DNA of 64,000 nucleotides from NCBI RefSeq assembly GCF_025128055.1, contig NZ_JAHLYS010000036.1, forward strand, positions 1 to 64,000, in the 5' to 3' direction. The notes under the pieces were generated by a model. That model saw only the letters and a list, made by a program, of their open reading frames with translations, had not been told where the DNA came from and did no database searches. How positions within the stretch are numbered: the first letter of the stretch is position 1; each line of letters opens with the position of its first letter. The DNA is from Synechococcus sp. CS-1329. GTDB taxonomy: Bacteria; Cyanobacteriota; Cyanobacteriia; PCC-6307; Cyanobiaceae. Positions 42,641-51,142 of this stretch are shown one piece after another. Both the position numbers and the translations under genes were made by a program.

Positions 42641-43227
42641 GGGGCACCTCCGCGCCGCAGCTGGGTGACCTGATCCGCCATGGCCAGCAGCTCCAGGGGA
42701 ATGGACGGGCCCGTGAGGATCACATCGAGATGGGCGGGCCGCTGCTCCAGGGTGCTGATCACCTCCTGGGGAGCGAGGAAACCCAGCTCGATCGCCAGCC
42801 CCAGCTCATCGAGCACCATCAGCTCCACCGCAGCCCCCAGCAGCTGTTGACGGCTGAAGGCCCACACCTCCTGCACAGCGGCGCGCACCGGCTCAGGCTC
42901 CTGGCCAGCTGGCCGGGTGAGGCAGGAGGCCACGGCAGGGCGCAGCCACTGCAGCCGGCCGCAGAGCCTGAGGCTGTGCTCGGGCCCCTGCTCCACCCCG
43001 CCCTTGAGAAACTGGCTGATCAACACGCGGCTGCCCAGCCCGGCGCTGCGCAGGGCCTGGCTGAACACCCCACCGAAACTGCCGCGGAAGGGAGCCGTGT
43101 GCACCTGCAGCAGACCTTCGGGCCTGGCGGGCGCCGGCCGGGGCCGCGGCGGCACGGGCCGGGATGGGCCCACGGCGCGCAGGGGATGGCGCGACTCGGT
43201 GGAGGCGTTGCGCAGGCTGGTCGTCAT
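42634..43227 (-). CDS. CobO/BtuR-like P-loop-fold protein lacking the Walker A motif
   Basis: A 197-residue protein related to cob(I)yrinic acid a,c-diamide adenosyltransferase: GLLQVHTAPFRGSFGGVF (41-56), RSAGLGSRVLISQFLKGGVEQGP and VELMVLDELGLAIELGF (Walker B position, 134-150). The Walker A that should read TGxGKGKST is HTAPFRGS, so the ATP-binding lysine is missing. It may be a non-catalytic or repurposed paralogue. It is upstream of, and overlaps, dcd. Confidence 0.75.
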   Translation of the reverse strand: MTTSLRNASTESRHPLRAVGPSRPVPPRPRPAPARPEGLLQVHTAPFRGSFGGVFSQALRSAGLGSRVLISQFLKGGVEQGPEHSLRLCGRLQWLRPAVASCLTRPAGQEPEPVRAAVQEVWAFSRQQLLGAAVELMVLDELGLAIELGFLAPQEVISTLEQRPAHLDVILTGPSIPLELLAMADQVTQLRRGGAPC

Positions 43228-43366
43228 CAACACCCCAAGGAAAGCGCGAACCTGAATGTAGCGGTGTACGGACCGCCAGCAAGGTTCAGCCACCATCCCT
43301 AGCGCGAACACCTGTACTGCAGCCCGGAGCAAAGCTGGGCCGGGCCTGGATGGATGCGATTCATTG

Positions 43367-43408
43367 GTGTCCGTCACTACATGGCGCGCCATGGGCGATC
43401 CTTACGGT
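43367..43408 (+). promoter_or_regulatory. NtcA-activated-type promoter of ntcA
   Basis: GTG-N8-TAC (43367-43380) differs by one base from the NtcA consensus GTA-N8-TAC. Exactly 22 bases later stands TAcggT (43403-43408), matching the TAN3T -10 element of class II NtcA promoters. Transcription would start near 43415, just before the chosen ntcA start. This fits the known positive autoregulation of ntcA. Confidence 0.65.
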
Positions 43409-43446
43409 CCATCTCACACCTGCTCCGCCGAAACATGGTTGGCGCG

Positions 43447-44163
43447 ATGCGCGGATTCAGTCGCACCGGCGGCCCATCAACACCGGCCCCCGTTGGCCTC
43501 GCCGCGGCCGCCAACGGAGCGAGCACGCTGCTGGATGTGATGCGTGGCCTCAGTGGCTGCGTGATCGAAACGGTGGAGCGGGGCAAGACCATCTTTTTCC
43601 CCGGCGATCCGGCCGAGCGGGTCTATTTGCTGCGCCGCGGGGCCGTGCGCCTCTCGCGCGTGTACGAATCAGGCGAAGAGATCACCGTGGCCCTGCTACG
43701 GGAAAACAGTCTGTTCGGGGTGCTCTCGCTGCTCACCGGCCAGCGCTCGGACCGCTTCTATCACGCGGTGGCCTTCACCCGGGTGGAGCTGGTGGCGGCA
43801 CCGGCGGGTTCGGTGCGCCGGGCCATCGAGCAGGACTCCGCTGTGGGGCTGCTGCTGCTGCAGGGTCTCTCCTCGCGCATCCTGCAGACCGAAACCATGA
43901 TCGAAACCCTCACCCACCGGGACATGTCGTCGCGGCTGGTGAGTTTTCTGCTGGTGCTTTGCCGTGATTTCGGCGTGCCCGGCAGCGAAGGCATCACCAT
44001 CGATCTGCGCCTCTCCCATCAGGCGATCGCCGAAGCGATCGGCTCCACCCGGGTGACGATCACGCGCCTGCTGGGCGATCTGCGCCAGGCCGGTCTGGTG
44101 CAGATCGACCGCAAGAAGATCACGGTCTTCGATCCGGTCGCCCTGGCCAAGCGCTTCAGCTGA
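43447..44163 (+). CDS. ntcA: Global nitrogen regulator NtcA
   Basis: CRP-family activator of nitrogen assimilation genes, responding to 2-oxoglutarate. The 238-residue protein is highly conserved: [72 protein letters not shown] and the helix-turn-helix [23 protein letters not shown] chose ATG 43447 (ATG 43435 is close); earlier in-frame starts would lie upstream of the predicted promoter. Confidence 0.95.
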   Translation: MRGFSRTGGPSTPAPVGLAAAANGASTLLDVMRGLSGCVIETVERGKTIFFPGDPAERVYLLRRGAVRLSRVYESGEEITVALLRENSLFGVLSLLTGQRSDRFYHAVAFTRVELVAAPAGSVRRAIEQDSAVGLLLLQGLSSRILQTETMIETLTHRDMSSRLVSFLLVLCRDFGVPGSEGITIDLRLSHQAIAEAIGSTRVTITRLLGDLRQAGLVQIDRKKITVFDPVALAKRFS

Positions 44164-44208
44164 ACCGGTAGCGGCCGCGACTGATACTGGACCTTCACGC
44201 ACAGCGCT

Positions 44209-45471
44209 GTGTCCGGCTGGCTGCTGATTCTGGCCCTCCTGGCCCTGGGAGGGGTGCTGGCCACGCTGGGGGACCGGCTCGGCAGCCGGGTGGGCAAGGC
44301 CAGGCTCAGCCTGTTCAACCTGCGGCCACGCAAGACGGCCGTCTTGATCACCGTGCTCACGGGCAGCCTGATCAGTGCCGTCTCGCTCGGGCTGATGCTG
44401 GCGGTGAGCGAACGCCTGCGCGTTGGGCTGTTTGAGCTCGACGCCCTCGAGGCCAGATTGCTGGAGAGCCGCAACACGCTGCGCCGCAGTGAGAAGAACC
44501 TGCGCCGCAGCCGCCAGGAGCAGGCGCGGGTGGAGACAGCCCTGCAGCAGGCCCGTCGCGACCGGGAGCAGACCCGCCGTCAGCTCACCGCCGCCGAGAT
44601 CCAGGCGCGTCAGTTGCGCGGCGAACTCAAGCCCCTGCAGGCCCAGCGGCAGCAACTGCTGGCCCAACGACAGCAGTTGCTGGGCCAGCGCGATCGCCTC
44701 AATCAGGACATCCGCGCCAGGGACCAGGACATCCGCACAACCGAGGCGGAGCTGGCCCGGGTGCGTGGCCTGATCACAGCCGGCGAAACCGAGCTCAAGG
44801 GACTGGAGGAGAAACTGATCGCCCTGCGCCGCGGCGATGTGGTGATCAGCAGCGGACAACCCCTCGCCAGCGCCAAGGTGAACCCCCGCAACGCCAGCGA
44901 GGCCAGCGCGGCAGTCGTGGCGCTGCTGCGTCAGGCCAATCTCAATGCCTTTCAGCGGGTGCTGCCCGCAGAGGCCCCCAACCGCCAGATCCTGCTGGTG
45001 CCTCGCCAGGACATCGCCACCCTTGAAGCGCGCCTCTCCCGCGGTGGGCCCTGGGTGGTGAGCATCCTCTCGGCCGCCAATGTGCTCCGCGGTGAGGACC
45101 AGGTGCTGGGCTTCCCTGACCTCAGACCCAACCGCCAGGTGCTGCGCCGGGGTGATCTGATGGCCTCCACGGTGCTGGAGGGCAATGAACGCTCCAGCGA
45201 GCAGGTGCGCAACCGTCTCAACCTGCTGTTGGCGGCCTCCTTCGCCAAGGCCCAGCGCCAGGGCTCGATCGCCGATGGTGTCCAGTTCGATGTGGCCACC
45301 TTCAACCGGCTGGGACGGGAACTGAGCGAGCGCCCCCTCGGCCAGACCGTCACCCTTGAGGCCGTGGCAGTGCGCGATGCCGAAACCCCCGACCCGCTGG
45401 TGCTGGAACTGCGCCTGGCTGGGGGGGCCAGCGAGCCAGGGCTGGAGCGGCAGGGTCCGGGGCGGCCATGA
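44209..45471 (+). CDS. DUF3084 family membrane coiled-coil protein
   Basis: A 420-residue protein from GTG 44209: two membrane helices in the first 70 residues (LILALLALGGVLATLG, VLITVLTGSLISAVSLGLML), a long Arg/Gln-rich coiled coil (75-205), and a globular C-terminal domain with VNPRNASEASAAVVALLRQ and GPWVVSILSAANVLRGE. This is DUF3084, a cyanobacterial family of unknown function. The following RuvX-like gene overlaps by four bases (ATGA). Confidence 0.85.
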   Translation: MSGWLLILALLALGGVLATLGDRLGSRVGKARLSLFNLRPRKTAVLITVLTGSLISAVSLGLMLAVSERLRVGLFELDALEARLLESRNTLRRSEKNLRRSRQEQARVETALQQARRDREQTRRQLTAAEIQARQLRGELKPLQAQRQQLLAQRQQLLGQRDRLNQDIRARDQDIRTTEAELARVRGLITAGETELKGLEEKLIALRRGDVVISSGQPLASAKVNPRNASEASAAVVALLRQANLNAFQRVLPAEAPNRQILLVPRQDIATLEARLSRGGPWVVSILSAANVLRGEDQVLGFPDLRPNRQVLRRGDLMASTVLEGNERSSEQVRNRLNLLLAASFAKAQRQGSIADGVQFDVATFNRLGRELSERPLGQTVTLEAVAVRDAETPDPLVLELRLAGGASEPGLERQGPGRP

Positions 45472-45917
45472 CCCACCTCAGCGCGCCGGATCTGCCGCGC
45501 CAGGGCGCCCTGGCCGGCCTCGACCCGGGGCGCAGCAAATGTGGGCTGGTGCGCACCGACCGAGAGCGGCAGCAGCTGCTCGACTCCCTGGTGATCCCTC
45601 CTGAGCAGGCCTGGGACCGGCTGGAGGGCTGGCTGCGGCAGGGCGACGTGGCGGCGGTCATCCTCGGCAATGGCACCGGCAGCGCCCTCTGGCACCAGCG
45701 GCTGCAGCCGCTGGTGCCGGTGCTGCTGGTGGAGGAGCGTGGCTCAACCCTGGCCGCCAGGGAGCGTTTCTGGCAGCTTCACCCTGCCCGTGGCTGGCGC
45801 CGGCTGTTGCCGCACGGTCTGCGCCAGCCGCCCCGTGACTGGGATGACGTGGTGGCCCAGCTGCTGCTGGAGCGGCTGCTGGGCCACCCCCTGGCCCTGG
45901 CGAGAGAAACGCGCTGA
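45468..45917 (+). CDS. RuvX/YqgF-like RNase H-fold nuclease
   Basis: A 149-residue protein with the YqgF-type start LAGLDPGRSKCGLVRTD (first catalytic Asp), VAAVILGNGTGS and a C-terminal DWDDVVAQLLLERLL. It resembles the RNase H-fold YqgF/RuvX group that trims pre-16S rRNA in other bacteria, though it diverges from classical RuvX. It is coupled to DUF3084 by overlap. Role in cyanobacteria unproven. Confidence 0.75.
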   Translation: MTHLSAPDLPRQGALAGLDPGRSKCGLVRTDRERQQLLDSLVIPPEQAWDRLEGWLRQGDVAAVILGNGTGSALWHQRLQPLVPVLLVEERGSTLAARERFWQLHPARGWRRLLPHGLRQPPRDWDDVVAQLLLERLLGHPLALARETR

Positions 45918-45924
45918 AGCAGCC

Positions 45925-46182
45925 CTAGAACTTGGCCCGCACGGTGAAGGCATAGTCGCCGCCGGGCTCCAGCTGATAGTCCACCTGGAGCAGAAAGCGC
46001 AGCAGGGCGTCCTGAATCAGGGCACGGCCCAGGGAGGGCTCCACCGTCAGCTCGCCCCGGCCAAAGGCCCAGCGGAAGGTCCAGTGGAAACCGCCGGCGG
46101 CCACCTCCCCCTCCAGCAGCTGATGACTGAAGCTCTGATGCAGCACCCGCAGCTGGGCGGTGGTGGCGGGCAGGCGGCTCAA
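45925..46182 (-). CDS. DUF3146 family protein
   Basis: An 85-residue soluble protein with SHQLLEGEVAAGGFHWTFRW and ALIQDALLRFLLQVDYQLEPGGDYAFTVRAKF. This is the DUF3146 pattern, a cyanobacteria-only family of unknown function. It converges with the RuvX-like gene and lies downstream of pth. Confidence 0.8.
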   Translation of the reverse strand: MSRLPATTAQLRVLHQSFSHQLLEGEVAAGGFHWTFRWAFGRGELTVEPSLGRALIQDALLRFLLQVDYQLEPGGDYAFTVRAKF

Positions 46183-46217
46183 GGGTCAGCTCACGGGGCG
46201 TCGGGGCGATTCCAGCG

Positions 46218-46844
46218 TCAGACAGAGGTGGGCTGAAAACTGTTCAGGCGCGTGCCAGCCCGTTCATAACCCCAGCGGCCGATGAAGCTGACACCATCGA
46301 GCACCTCGATCAGCACCTGCTGCAGCAGGGGCAGTTCGTCGACCTCGAAGCGGCCCAGCACATGGGAGATCGTACGGGCTTTGCGCAGGGCTGGGTCCAG
46401 GGCCGGGGCGCCGATGCCAATGCGCAGGCGGGCAAAATCCTGGCTGCCCAGGTGGCTGATGGCACTGCGCAGGCCGTTATGGCCGCCGGCGCTGCCGGAG
46501 CGGCGCAGGCGCAGGCGCCCCAGGGGCAGGTCCATGTCATCCACCAGCACCAGCATCTGGTCGGGGCGCAGTCCGAACCAGTCGAGCGTGGCCCGGATCG
46601 AGCGACCGCTGTCATTCATGAAGGTGCTGGGCTTCAGCAGCCGCAGGCGAGTGGAGCCCTGGCCCAGGTCAGCGAGGCTTCCCTGCAGCTTGCCGTTGGC
46701 CCGAAAGGAGGCCCCCTCACGCCGGGCGAGCTGATCGAGAGCCATGAAACCCACGTTGTGGCGGGTCTGGGCGTACTTCTCGCCGGGATTACCGAGCCCG
46801 ACCAGCAGCTGCAGGTCAGGCAAGGGTGCAGCGGAGGAGCTCAT
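46218..46844 (-). CDS. pth: Peptidyl-tRNA hydrolase
   Basis: Releases peptides from prematurely dropped peptidyl-tRNA. The 208-residue protein has LLVGLGNPGEKYAQTRHNVGFMALD (catalytic His after TR), KPSTFMNDSG, LVLVDDMDLPLGRLRLRRSGSAGGHNGL-type motif and FARLRIGIG. Start ATG 46844 (a GTG precedes it). Confidence 0.96.
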   Translation of the reverse strand: MSSSAAPLPDLQLLVGLGNPGEKYAQTRHNVGFMALDQLARREGASFRANGKLQGSLADLGQGSTRLRLLKPSTFMNDSGRSIRATLDWFGLRPDQMLVLVDDMDLPLGRLRLRRSGSAGGHNGLRSAISHLGSQDFARLRIGIGAPALDPALRKARTISHVLGRFEVDELPLLQQVLIEVLDGVSFIGRWGYERAGTRLNSFQPTSV

Positions 46845-46894
46845 CACGGGCGCCCGCCAAGGAGGAGGCAGGCCTTGAAGGGCGGCAACAACGC

Positions 46895-47263
46895 TCAGCT
46901 GGTGGGAGAGGAGGCGCTGGGCTCTGGTTGGCCGGCATCAGAACCAGCGGCAGGCTCAGTCGCCGGCGCTGCAACAGGAGGTTCTGCAGCAAGGGGTTCT
47001 GCAGCAGCAGCCAACGGTTCTGCGGCCGCAGGAGCCAGGGTTTCAGCCGCGATGGGCTCTGCGCCGAGGCTGCTGGCGGACACGGTTTCGGTGTCGACAG
47101 CGTTGCGAAACTCCTGCTCGAACTCCTTGGATGCCGACTGGAATCCTTTGAGGGTGCGGCCCAGCGTGCGGCCCAGCTCAGGCAAACGCTTGGGCCCGAA
47201 CACCAAGAGGCCGATGGCGGCGATCACCGCCATCTCCGGAAGACCGATCCCGAAGAAGTTCAT
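46895..47263 (-). CDS. tatA: Twin-arginine translocase TatA/TatE family subunit
   Basis: A 122-residue protein: one membrane helix (about 6-22, GLPEMAVIAAIGLLVFG), the hinge PKRLPELGRTLGRTLKGF and an amphipathic helix with EFEQEFRNAV. The tail is Ala/Pro/Glu-rich with several PLAAE-type near-repeats. TatA forms the protein-conducting oligomer of the Tat pathway in thylakoid and plasma membranes. Confidence 0.93.
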   Translation of the reverse strand: MNFFGIGLPEMAVIAAIGLLVFGPKRLPELGRTLGRTLKGFQSASKEFEQEFRNAVDTETVSASSLGAEPIAAETLAPAAAEPLAAAAEPLAAEPPVAAPATEPAAGSDAGQPEPSASSPTS

Positions 47264-47314
47264 GGAAGGAGGGGTCTCAGGTGAGGTTCAGCGGCGAGGG
47301 GGCGATCCCGGCGA

Positions 47315-47515
47315 TCAGCCCATGCCGTTCCAGTTGACGGTGATGCCGTCGAGGAGCAGGGAACGGTTGTAGAGCTGCAGGATCACCAGCAGGAAGACCA
47401 GGAACAACGCCATGAAGACGCCCATGACCGGTGTGGTGCCCCAGCCGGGCACGACCTTGCCGTACTCCGAGTTCAGGGGACGCAGCAGGTTTCCCAGGGG
47501 GGTGCGTTGGGCCAT
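47315..47515 (-). CDS. psbH: Photosystem II reaction centre protein H
   Basis: A 66-residue single-helix PSII subunit: [20 protein letters not shown] at the cytosolic side, [24 protein letters not shown] membrane span, and [15 protein letters not shown] in the lumen. PsbH stabilises PSII assembly and the QB site. It is divergent from psbN, the conserved cyanobacterial and plastid arrangement. Confidence 0.97.
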   Translation of the reverse strand: MAQRTPLGNLLRPLNSEYGKVVPGWGTTPVMGVFMALFLVFLLVILQLYNRSLLLDGITVNWNGMG

Positions 47516-47706
47516 GGCTGTGGTGTCCTCTCTGGCACAAGGGTTGAGCCCGTTACTGTAAGGGTCGAGCGGCGGCAGGCGCAGCCCTCGTCGAGAGTTG
47601 TGACGGACCGGCGGCCCCTCGGGGCTCCGCCTGCCGCCAGCGCCGCCCCAACGCCGCCTCGCCGCACCCCGGGTTGAGCCGGACCTGTCCTCCACCAGCA
47701 CCACCC

Positions 47707-47847
47707 TTGAGCGAAACCTCCCCAGCCATCTCCGTGGCAATCACCGTTCTGGTGGCACTCCTCGCCCTTACCGGGTTCGGCGTTTACACCGCCTTCGGTC
47801 CCCCCTCCAAACAGCTCACGGATCCCTTCGACGACCACGACGACTGA
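47707..47847 (+). CDS. psbN: Photosystem II assembly protein PsbN
   Basis: A 46-residue protein from TTG 47707: [20 protein letters not shown] membrane span, then [20 protein letters not shown] and an acidic end DDHDD. PsbN is not a PSII subunit but helps early assembly. It is divergent from psbH. Its last 32 bases overlap the 3' end of the alpha-mannosidase gene on the other strand. Confidence 0.93.
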   Translation: MSETSPAISVAITVLVALLALTGFGVYTAFGPPSKQLTDPFDDHDD

Positions 47848-50824
47848 TCCGCCAGCTGGCCAGTTGCCAGGGCGCCACCCAGGTGAGCGTTGGGCCGCCA
47901 GGGCTGGCGGCCGCCGCTTCCGGTGGAACTGTGGTCGCCTCTCCCAGCCCGTCAATGCGCTCCAGCGGCTCCCACCCGCCCGCCAGCTCCAGCCAGCGGC
48001 GACAGGGGGAGAGGTTCTGCACGGTCAGCCGGGCCAGGCCCTGACCTTCGCTGATGCAGCTGATCAGGCGCAGGTCGGGGTGACCCAGCTGCAGCGCTGA
48101 TCCCGGCACGGCTGCGGTCCAACCCTTGGCCGGCCGCAGCCAGCAGGGTTCGCGGAAGCGCCGCGCCGCCACCGTCACGCCGGCCTGGCGCCAGCCCTGG
48201 GCACAGGGCATCAGAGCCAGACGCAGGCGCTGGGGCCCGTTATCGGCGCCGGGGTCGGGCCAGGTGGGCCCGCGCAGCAGCGAAACACCGAGGGCCTCAG
48301 GGCTGCCGGACACTCCCTGGGGCCCATCGAGCAGCACCGCCAGGCCGCCGCCTGGGGCCTGGCTCGCCAGCCAGCTGATGGCCGGCACCTCCCAGCGGCT
48401 GGCTTCCCGTGCCGTGGCGGCCGCTGCGACCCGCTCGATCACGCCCGCACTGGTGTCGGCCGCCCAGCGCACGGCCTGGTGCTGCAGCGGCAGCTCCAGG
48501 CGCAGCAGTTCATGGCGCTGGCGCCAGTCGACCCGCAGGTTGAGCTCCAGCCAGGGGCAACCGGCCCGCAGCTGCAGGTCGAGGCGCAGGGCGCTGACGC
48601 CGCAGCGGCCGCGCCAGACCAGGCGGCTGCAGAGCGGACCCACTTCTGCCAGCACCGGGCCCGGCTCCCAGTCCAGAGGCAGGGGGTGCTGGCGGTAGTC
48701 GGCGGCCAGATCCCAGGCATCCCAGAATTCACCGCGATCGATCCAGCGCCGCCACTGCAGCGGCTTGGCCAGCTGGGGACTGTGGTCGGCGCCCCAGAGC
48801 TGCTCAAGGCCGAGGGGACCGAGCTGGGCCCAGAGCAGGCCATTGCCCAGCCGCCAGCGCCCACCGGCCCCAAGGCTCTCCAGCCGCACCGGATGGGCGA
48901 TCGAGGCCTCAGCGTCAGCGGCCAGGGGCGGCAGTGCCCCAGGCCGCTGACGCTGACGGCTGAGCTGGAGGGCCGCCACACCGCCGGGAGAGGGCAACTG
49001 CAGCCAGTGGCCGCCCGCTGGGGCGGGCTGCGAGGGCAGGGGTTGCCCCCCCAGGGTCCAGTGGCCCGACGGCAGGCGCAGGGTGAGGGGGGCCGGCGGC
49101 AGGGGCTGCAGCTGAACCCACCACCACGGTTCCGCCTCGCCTCCCGGCTCAACCTCAGAGCCCTGCTCCTGGGCCTTGGCCCCAGCGGGCTCCAGCCAGG
49201 CCCGCAGCGCCCGGTCACGGCGGCGGGAGGCCTGGCGGCGCGCTGCCCGCCACTGGGGTTCAGCCTGCTCGAACACCTCCGGGATGGAGGTGCCCGGCAG
49301 GATGTCGTGAAATTGCTGGAACAGCAGCTCTCGCCAGCCATTCGGATCCGCAGGATCAGCGGGCTCCCCGAGCAGGACAGCGGCGAGGTCAGCCTCGCGC
49401 AGCAGCCGCTCCAGGCTGCGGTTGTGGCGCTTCTGGTCGGGGCGGCTGGTGGCGCAGCCCCGGTGCAGCTCCAGGTAGAGCTCATCACGCCAGACGGGCA
49501 GCTGGGCGCCCAGGGGCTCCAGCCGCTGCAGGTAGTCGCGCAGGCTGCCGTGCCGCTGGGGCGCCGTGGCCACGTCGTCACGCCAGAGGTCCAGCTGTTC
49601 CAGCATTTCGCGGGTCGGCCCGCCACCGTGGTCCCCCACCCCCGGCAGCCACAGGGCCTCGGCGTCGCCCGTGGCCGCCTGCCACTCCAGGCGGTAGCGC
49701 TCCATCGCCAGGGGATCGCCATCGGTGCCGATCGGGGCACTCATCAGGGCCAGCACCTCGGCGCCACAGCGGCTGCGCCAGCGGAAGAGCCTGTGGGGAA
49801 AAGGGTTCGTGGCGTTCCAGGCCAGCTTGTGGGTGCAGAACCAGCGCACACCGGTGGCCGCCGCCACCGCCGGCAGGCCGGCGGCGAAGCCGAAGCTGTC
49901 GGGCAGCCAGGCCAGCTGGTGCTCCCACTCGGGGAAGGTCCGGCGGCTGTAGGCCTGACCCTCCTGGAACTGCCTCAGCAGCGAGGCCGAATCGAGCAGC
50001 ACGCAATCGCTCTCCACCCAGGGGCCATTGATCGGCTCCCAGCGGCCGGCGCGCATGGCGGCACGGATCCGCTCGAACAGTTCAGGCCGGTGACGCTCCA
50101 GCCAGGCGTAGAGCGCCGGCGTGGAGTGGCCGAAATGAAGATCCCGGTGCTGCTCGATCAGATCGAGGGCCGAGCGGAACGTGCGCTCAGCGGCCTGCCA
50201 GGTGTCGGCCACCGGCCAGAGCCAGGCCAGGTCGAGGTGGGCGTGGCCGAGCAGATGGAAGGAGCCGAGCGGTCCAGCAGGCGCGGCCTGGCGCAGCTGC
50301 TCCAGCTCCAGCCGCGTGGCCACCAGCAGACCGTCCGGGTCAGCCGGATCCAGGGGCTCCGCCTCGATCCGGCTGAGCATCAGGGCGCCGTCGTCGTGGA
50401 GGGGGCTGCGCAACTCCAGCTCCAGGCGCAGGGGTGCCCCCTCCCACCAGCGCTGCGGCAGGGCCCAGCGGCAGGAGCTGTCAAAGAGATCACCGCGGTG
50501 AACGGTGCGGCCGTCGACCCGGAGTTCGGCGGCGTCAGCCCACCAGCGCAGGGCCAGGCGGGCCAGCGCTGGAGCCCGCCCGCGCCAGCTGGGGGGGCAG
50601 CTTAGCTCCTGCACCAGCCGCCGGGTCTGCCCACCCCGCGGCCAGGCGATCAGCCCGCGGGCGTGCCAGTCGGGACGATGAAGTCGGGCCCAGGGGTCGG
50701 CCAGGGCTCCCTGCCAGCAGCCATCAGCTCCCTGCCGCTGCCAGGCGGAGAGCAGGTCAAGTTTCGAACGTGATCGAAACGTTTCAATCTCAGGGGGAAG
50801 CTGGGGGTCCAGGGCCTGCGTCAT
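47816..50824 (-). CDS. Glycoside hydrolase family 38 alpha-mannosidase
   Basis: A 1002-residue GH38 enzyme. The catalytic domain has the zinc motif HLLGHAHLDLAWLWP (H196, D198), FGHSTPALYAWLERH, GRWEPINGPWVESD and WLPDSFGFAAGLP (nucleophile D309); the C-terminal half is a beta-rich mannosidase domain. Such enzymes trim alpha-mannosides in glycan turnover. In a picocyanobacterium the substrate is unclear: envelope or storage mannans are candidates. Its last codons overlap psbN. Confidence 0.9.
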   Translation of the reverse strand: MTQALDPQLPPEIETFRSRSKLDLLSAWQRQGADGCWQGALADPWARLHRPDWHARGLIAWPRGGQTRRLVQELSCPPSWRGRAPALARLALRWWADAAELRVDGRTVHRGDLFDSSCRWALPQRWWEGAPLRLELELRSPLHDDGALMLSRIEAEPLDPADPDGLLVATRLELEQLRQAAPAGPLGSFHLLGHAHLDLAWLWPVADTWQAAERTFRSALDLIEQHRDLHFGHSTPALYAWLERHRPELFERIRAAMRAGRWEPINGPWVESDCVLLDSASLLRQFQEGQAYSRRTFPEWEHQLAWLPDSFGFAAGLPAVAAATGVRWFCTHKLAWNATNPFPHRLFRWRSRCGAEVLALMSAPIGTDGDPLAMERYRLEWQAATGDAEALWLPGVGDHGGGPTREMLEQLDLWRDDVATAPQRHGSLRDYLQRLEPLGAQLPVWRDELYLELHRGCATSRPDQKRHNRSLERLLREADLAAVLLGEPADPADPNGWRELLFQQFHDILPGTSIPEVFEQAEPQWRAARRQASRRRDRALRAWLEPAGAKAQEQGSEVEPGGEAEPWWWVQLQPLPPAPLTLRLPSGHWTLGGQPLPSQPAPAGGHWLQLPSPGGVAALQLSRQRQRPGALPPLAADAEASIAHPVRLESLGAGGRWRLGNGLLWAQLGPLGLEQLWGADHSPQLAKPLQWRRWIDRGEFWDAWDLAADYRQHPLPLDWEPGPVLAEVGPLCSRLVWRGRCGVSALRLDLQLRAGCPWLELNLRVDWRQRHELLRLELPLQHQAVRWAADTSAGVIERVAAAATAREASRWEVPAISWLASQAPGGGLAVLLDGPQGVSGSPEALGVSLLRGPTWPDPGADNGPQRLRLALMPCAQGWRQAGVTVAARRFREPCWLRPAKGWTAAVPGSALQLGHPDLRLISCISEGQGLARLTVQNLSPCRRWLELAGGWEPLERIDGLGEATTVPPEAAAASPGGPTLTWVAPWQLASWRISRRGRRRDP

Positions 50825-50925
50825 CGATCCCGGCCATCAGTGACCCATAGGATGATGCGGCTGCCGCGGGGTCGTTCTGACCCAACCTGGCGCCTGTCAC
50901 TCCCTGTCACCCGCCGGACGGAACC

Positions 50926-51045
50926 ATGCTCGCCCTCAAGATCTCCGTTTACTCGGTCGTTTTCTTTTTCATCGGCATCTTCGTCTTCGGCTTCCTGGCC
51001 AGCGATCCCAGCCGCACCCCCAGCCGCAAGGACCTCGAAGACTGA
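50926..51045 (+). CDS. psbI: Photosystem II reaction centre protein I
   Basis: A 39-residue single-helix subunit: [20 protein letters not shown] then [19 protein letters not shown], matching PsbI in length and in the SDPxRxPxRKDLE tail. It lies next to D1 in PSII. It is divergent from the mannosidase gene with 101 bases between. A weak GGTGGG/CCCACC stem follows at 51061-51085. Confidence 0.96.
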   Translation: MLALKISVYSVVFFFIGIFVFGFLASDPSRTPSRKDLED

Positions 51046-51142
51046 ATCTCGTCCGCTCACGGTGGGGTCAGTGCACTAACCCACCTGAGCCGAGCAGCTG
51101 CAGCTACAGGGGCATGGCAGGATCGGCCGCGGTCCTGGAGAT

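Noticed and set aside
43252-43270. GTA-N6-TAC near 43258 as an NtcA site
   Set aside because: The spacer is six, not eight; the site at 43367 with correct spacing to a -10 element is better.
48479-50605. Open frame of about 700 codons on the plus strand
   Set aside because: Antisense to the GH38 mannosidase; only shadow composition.
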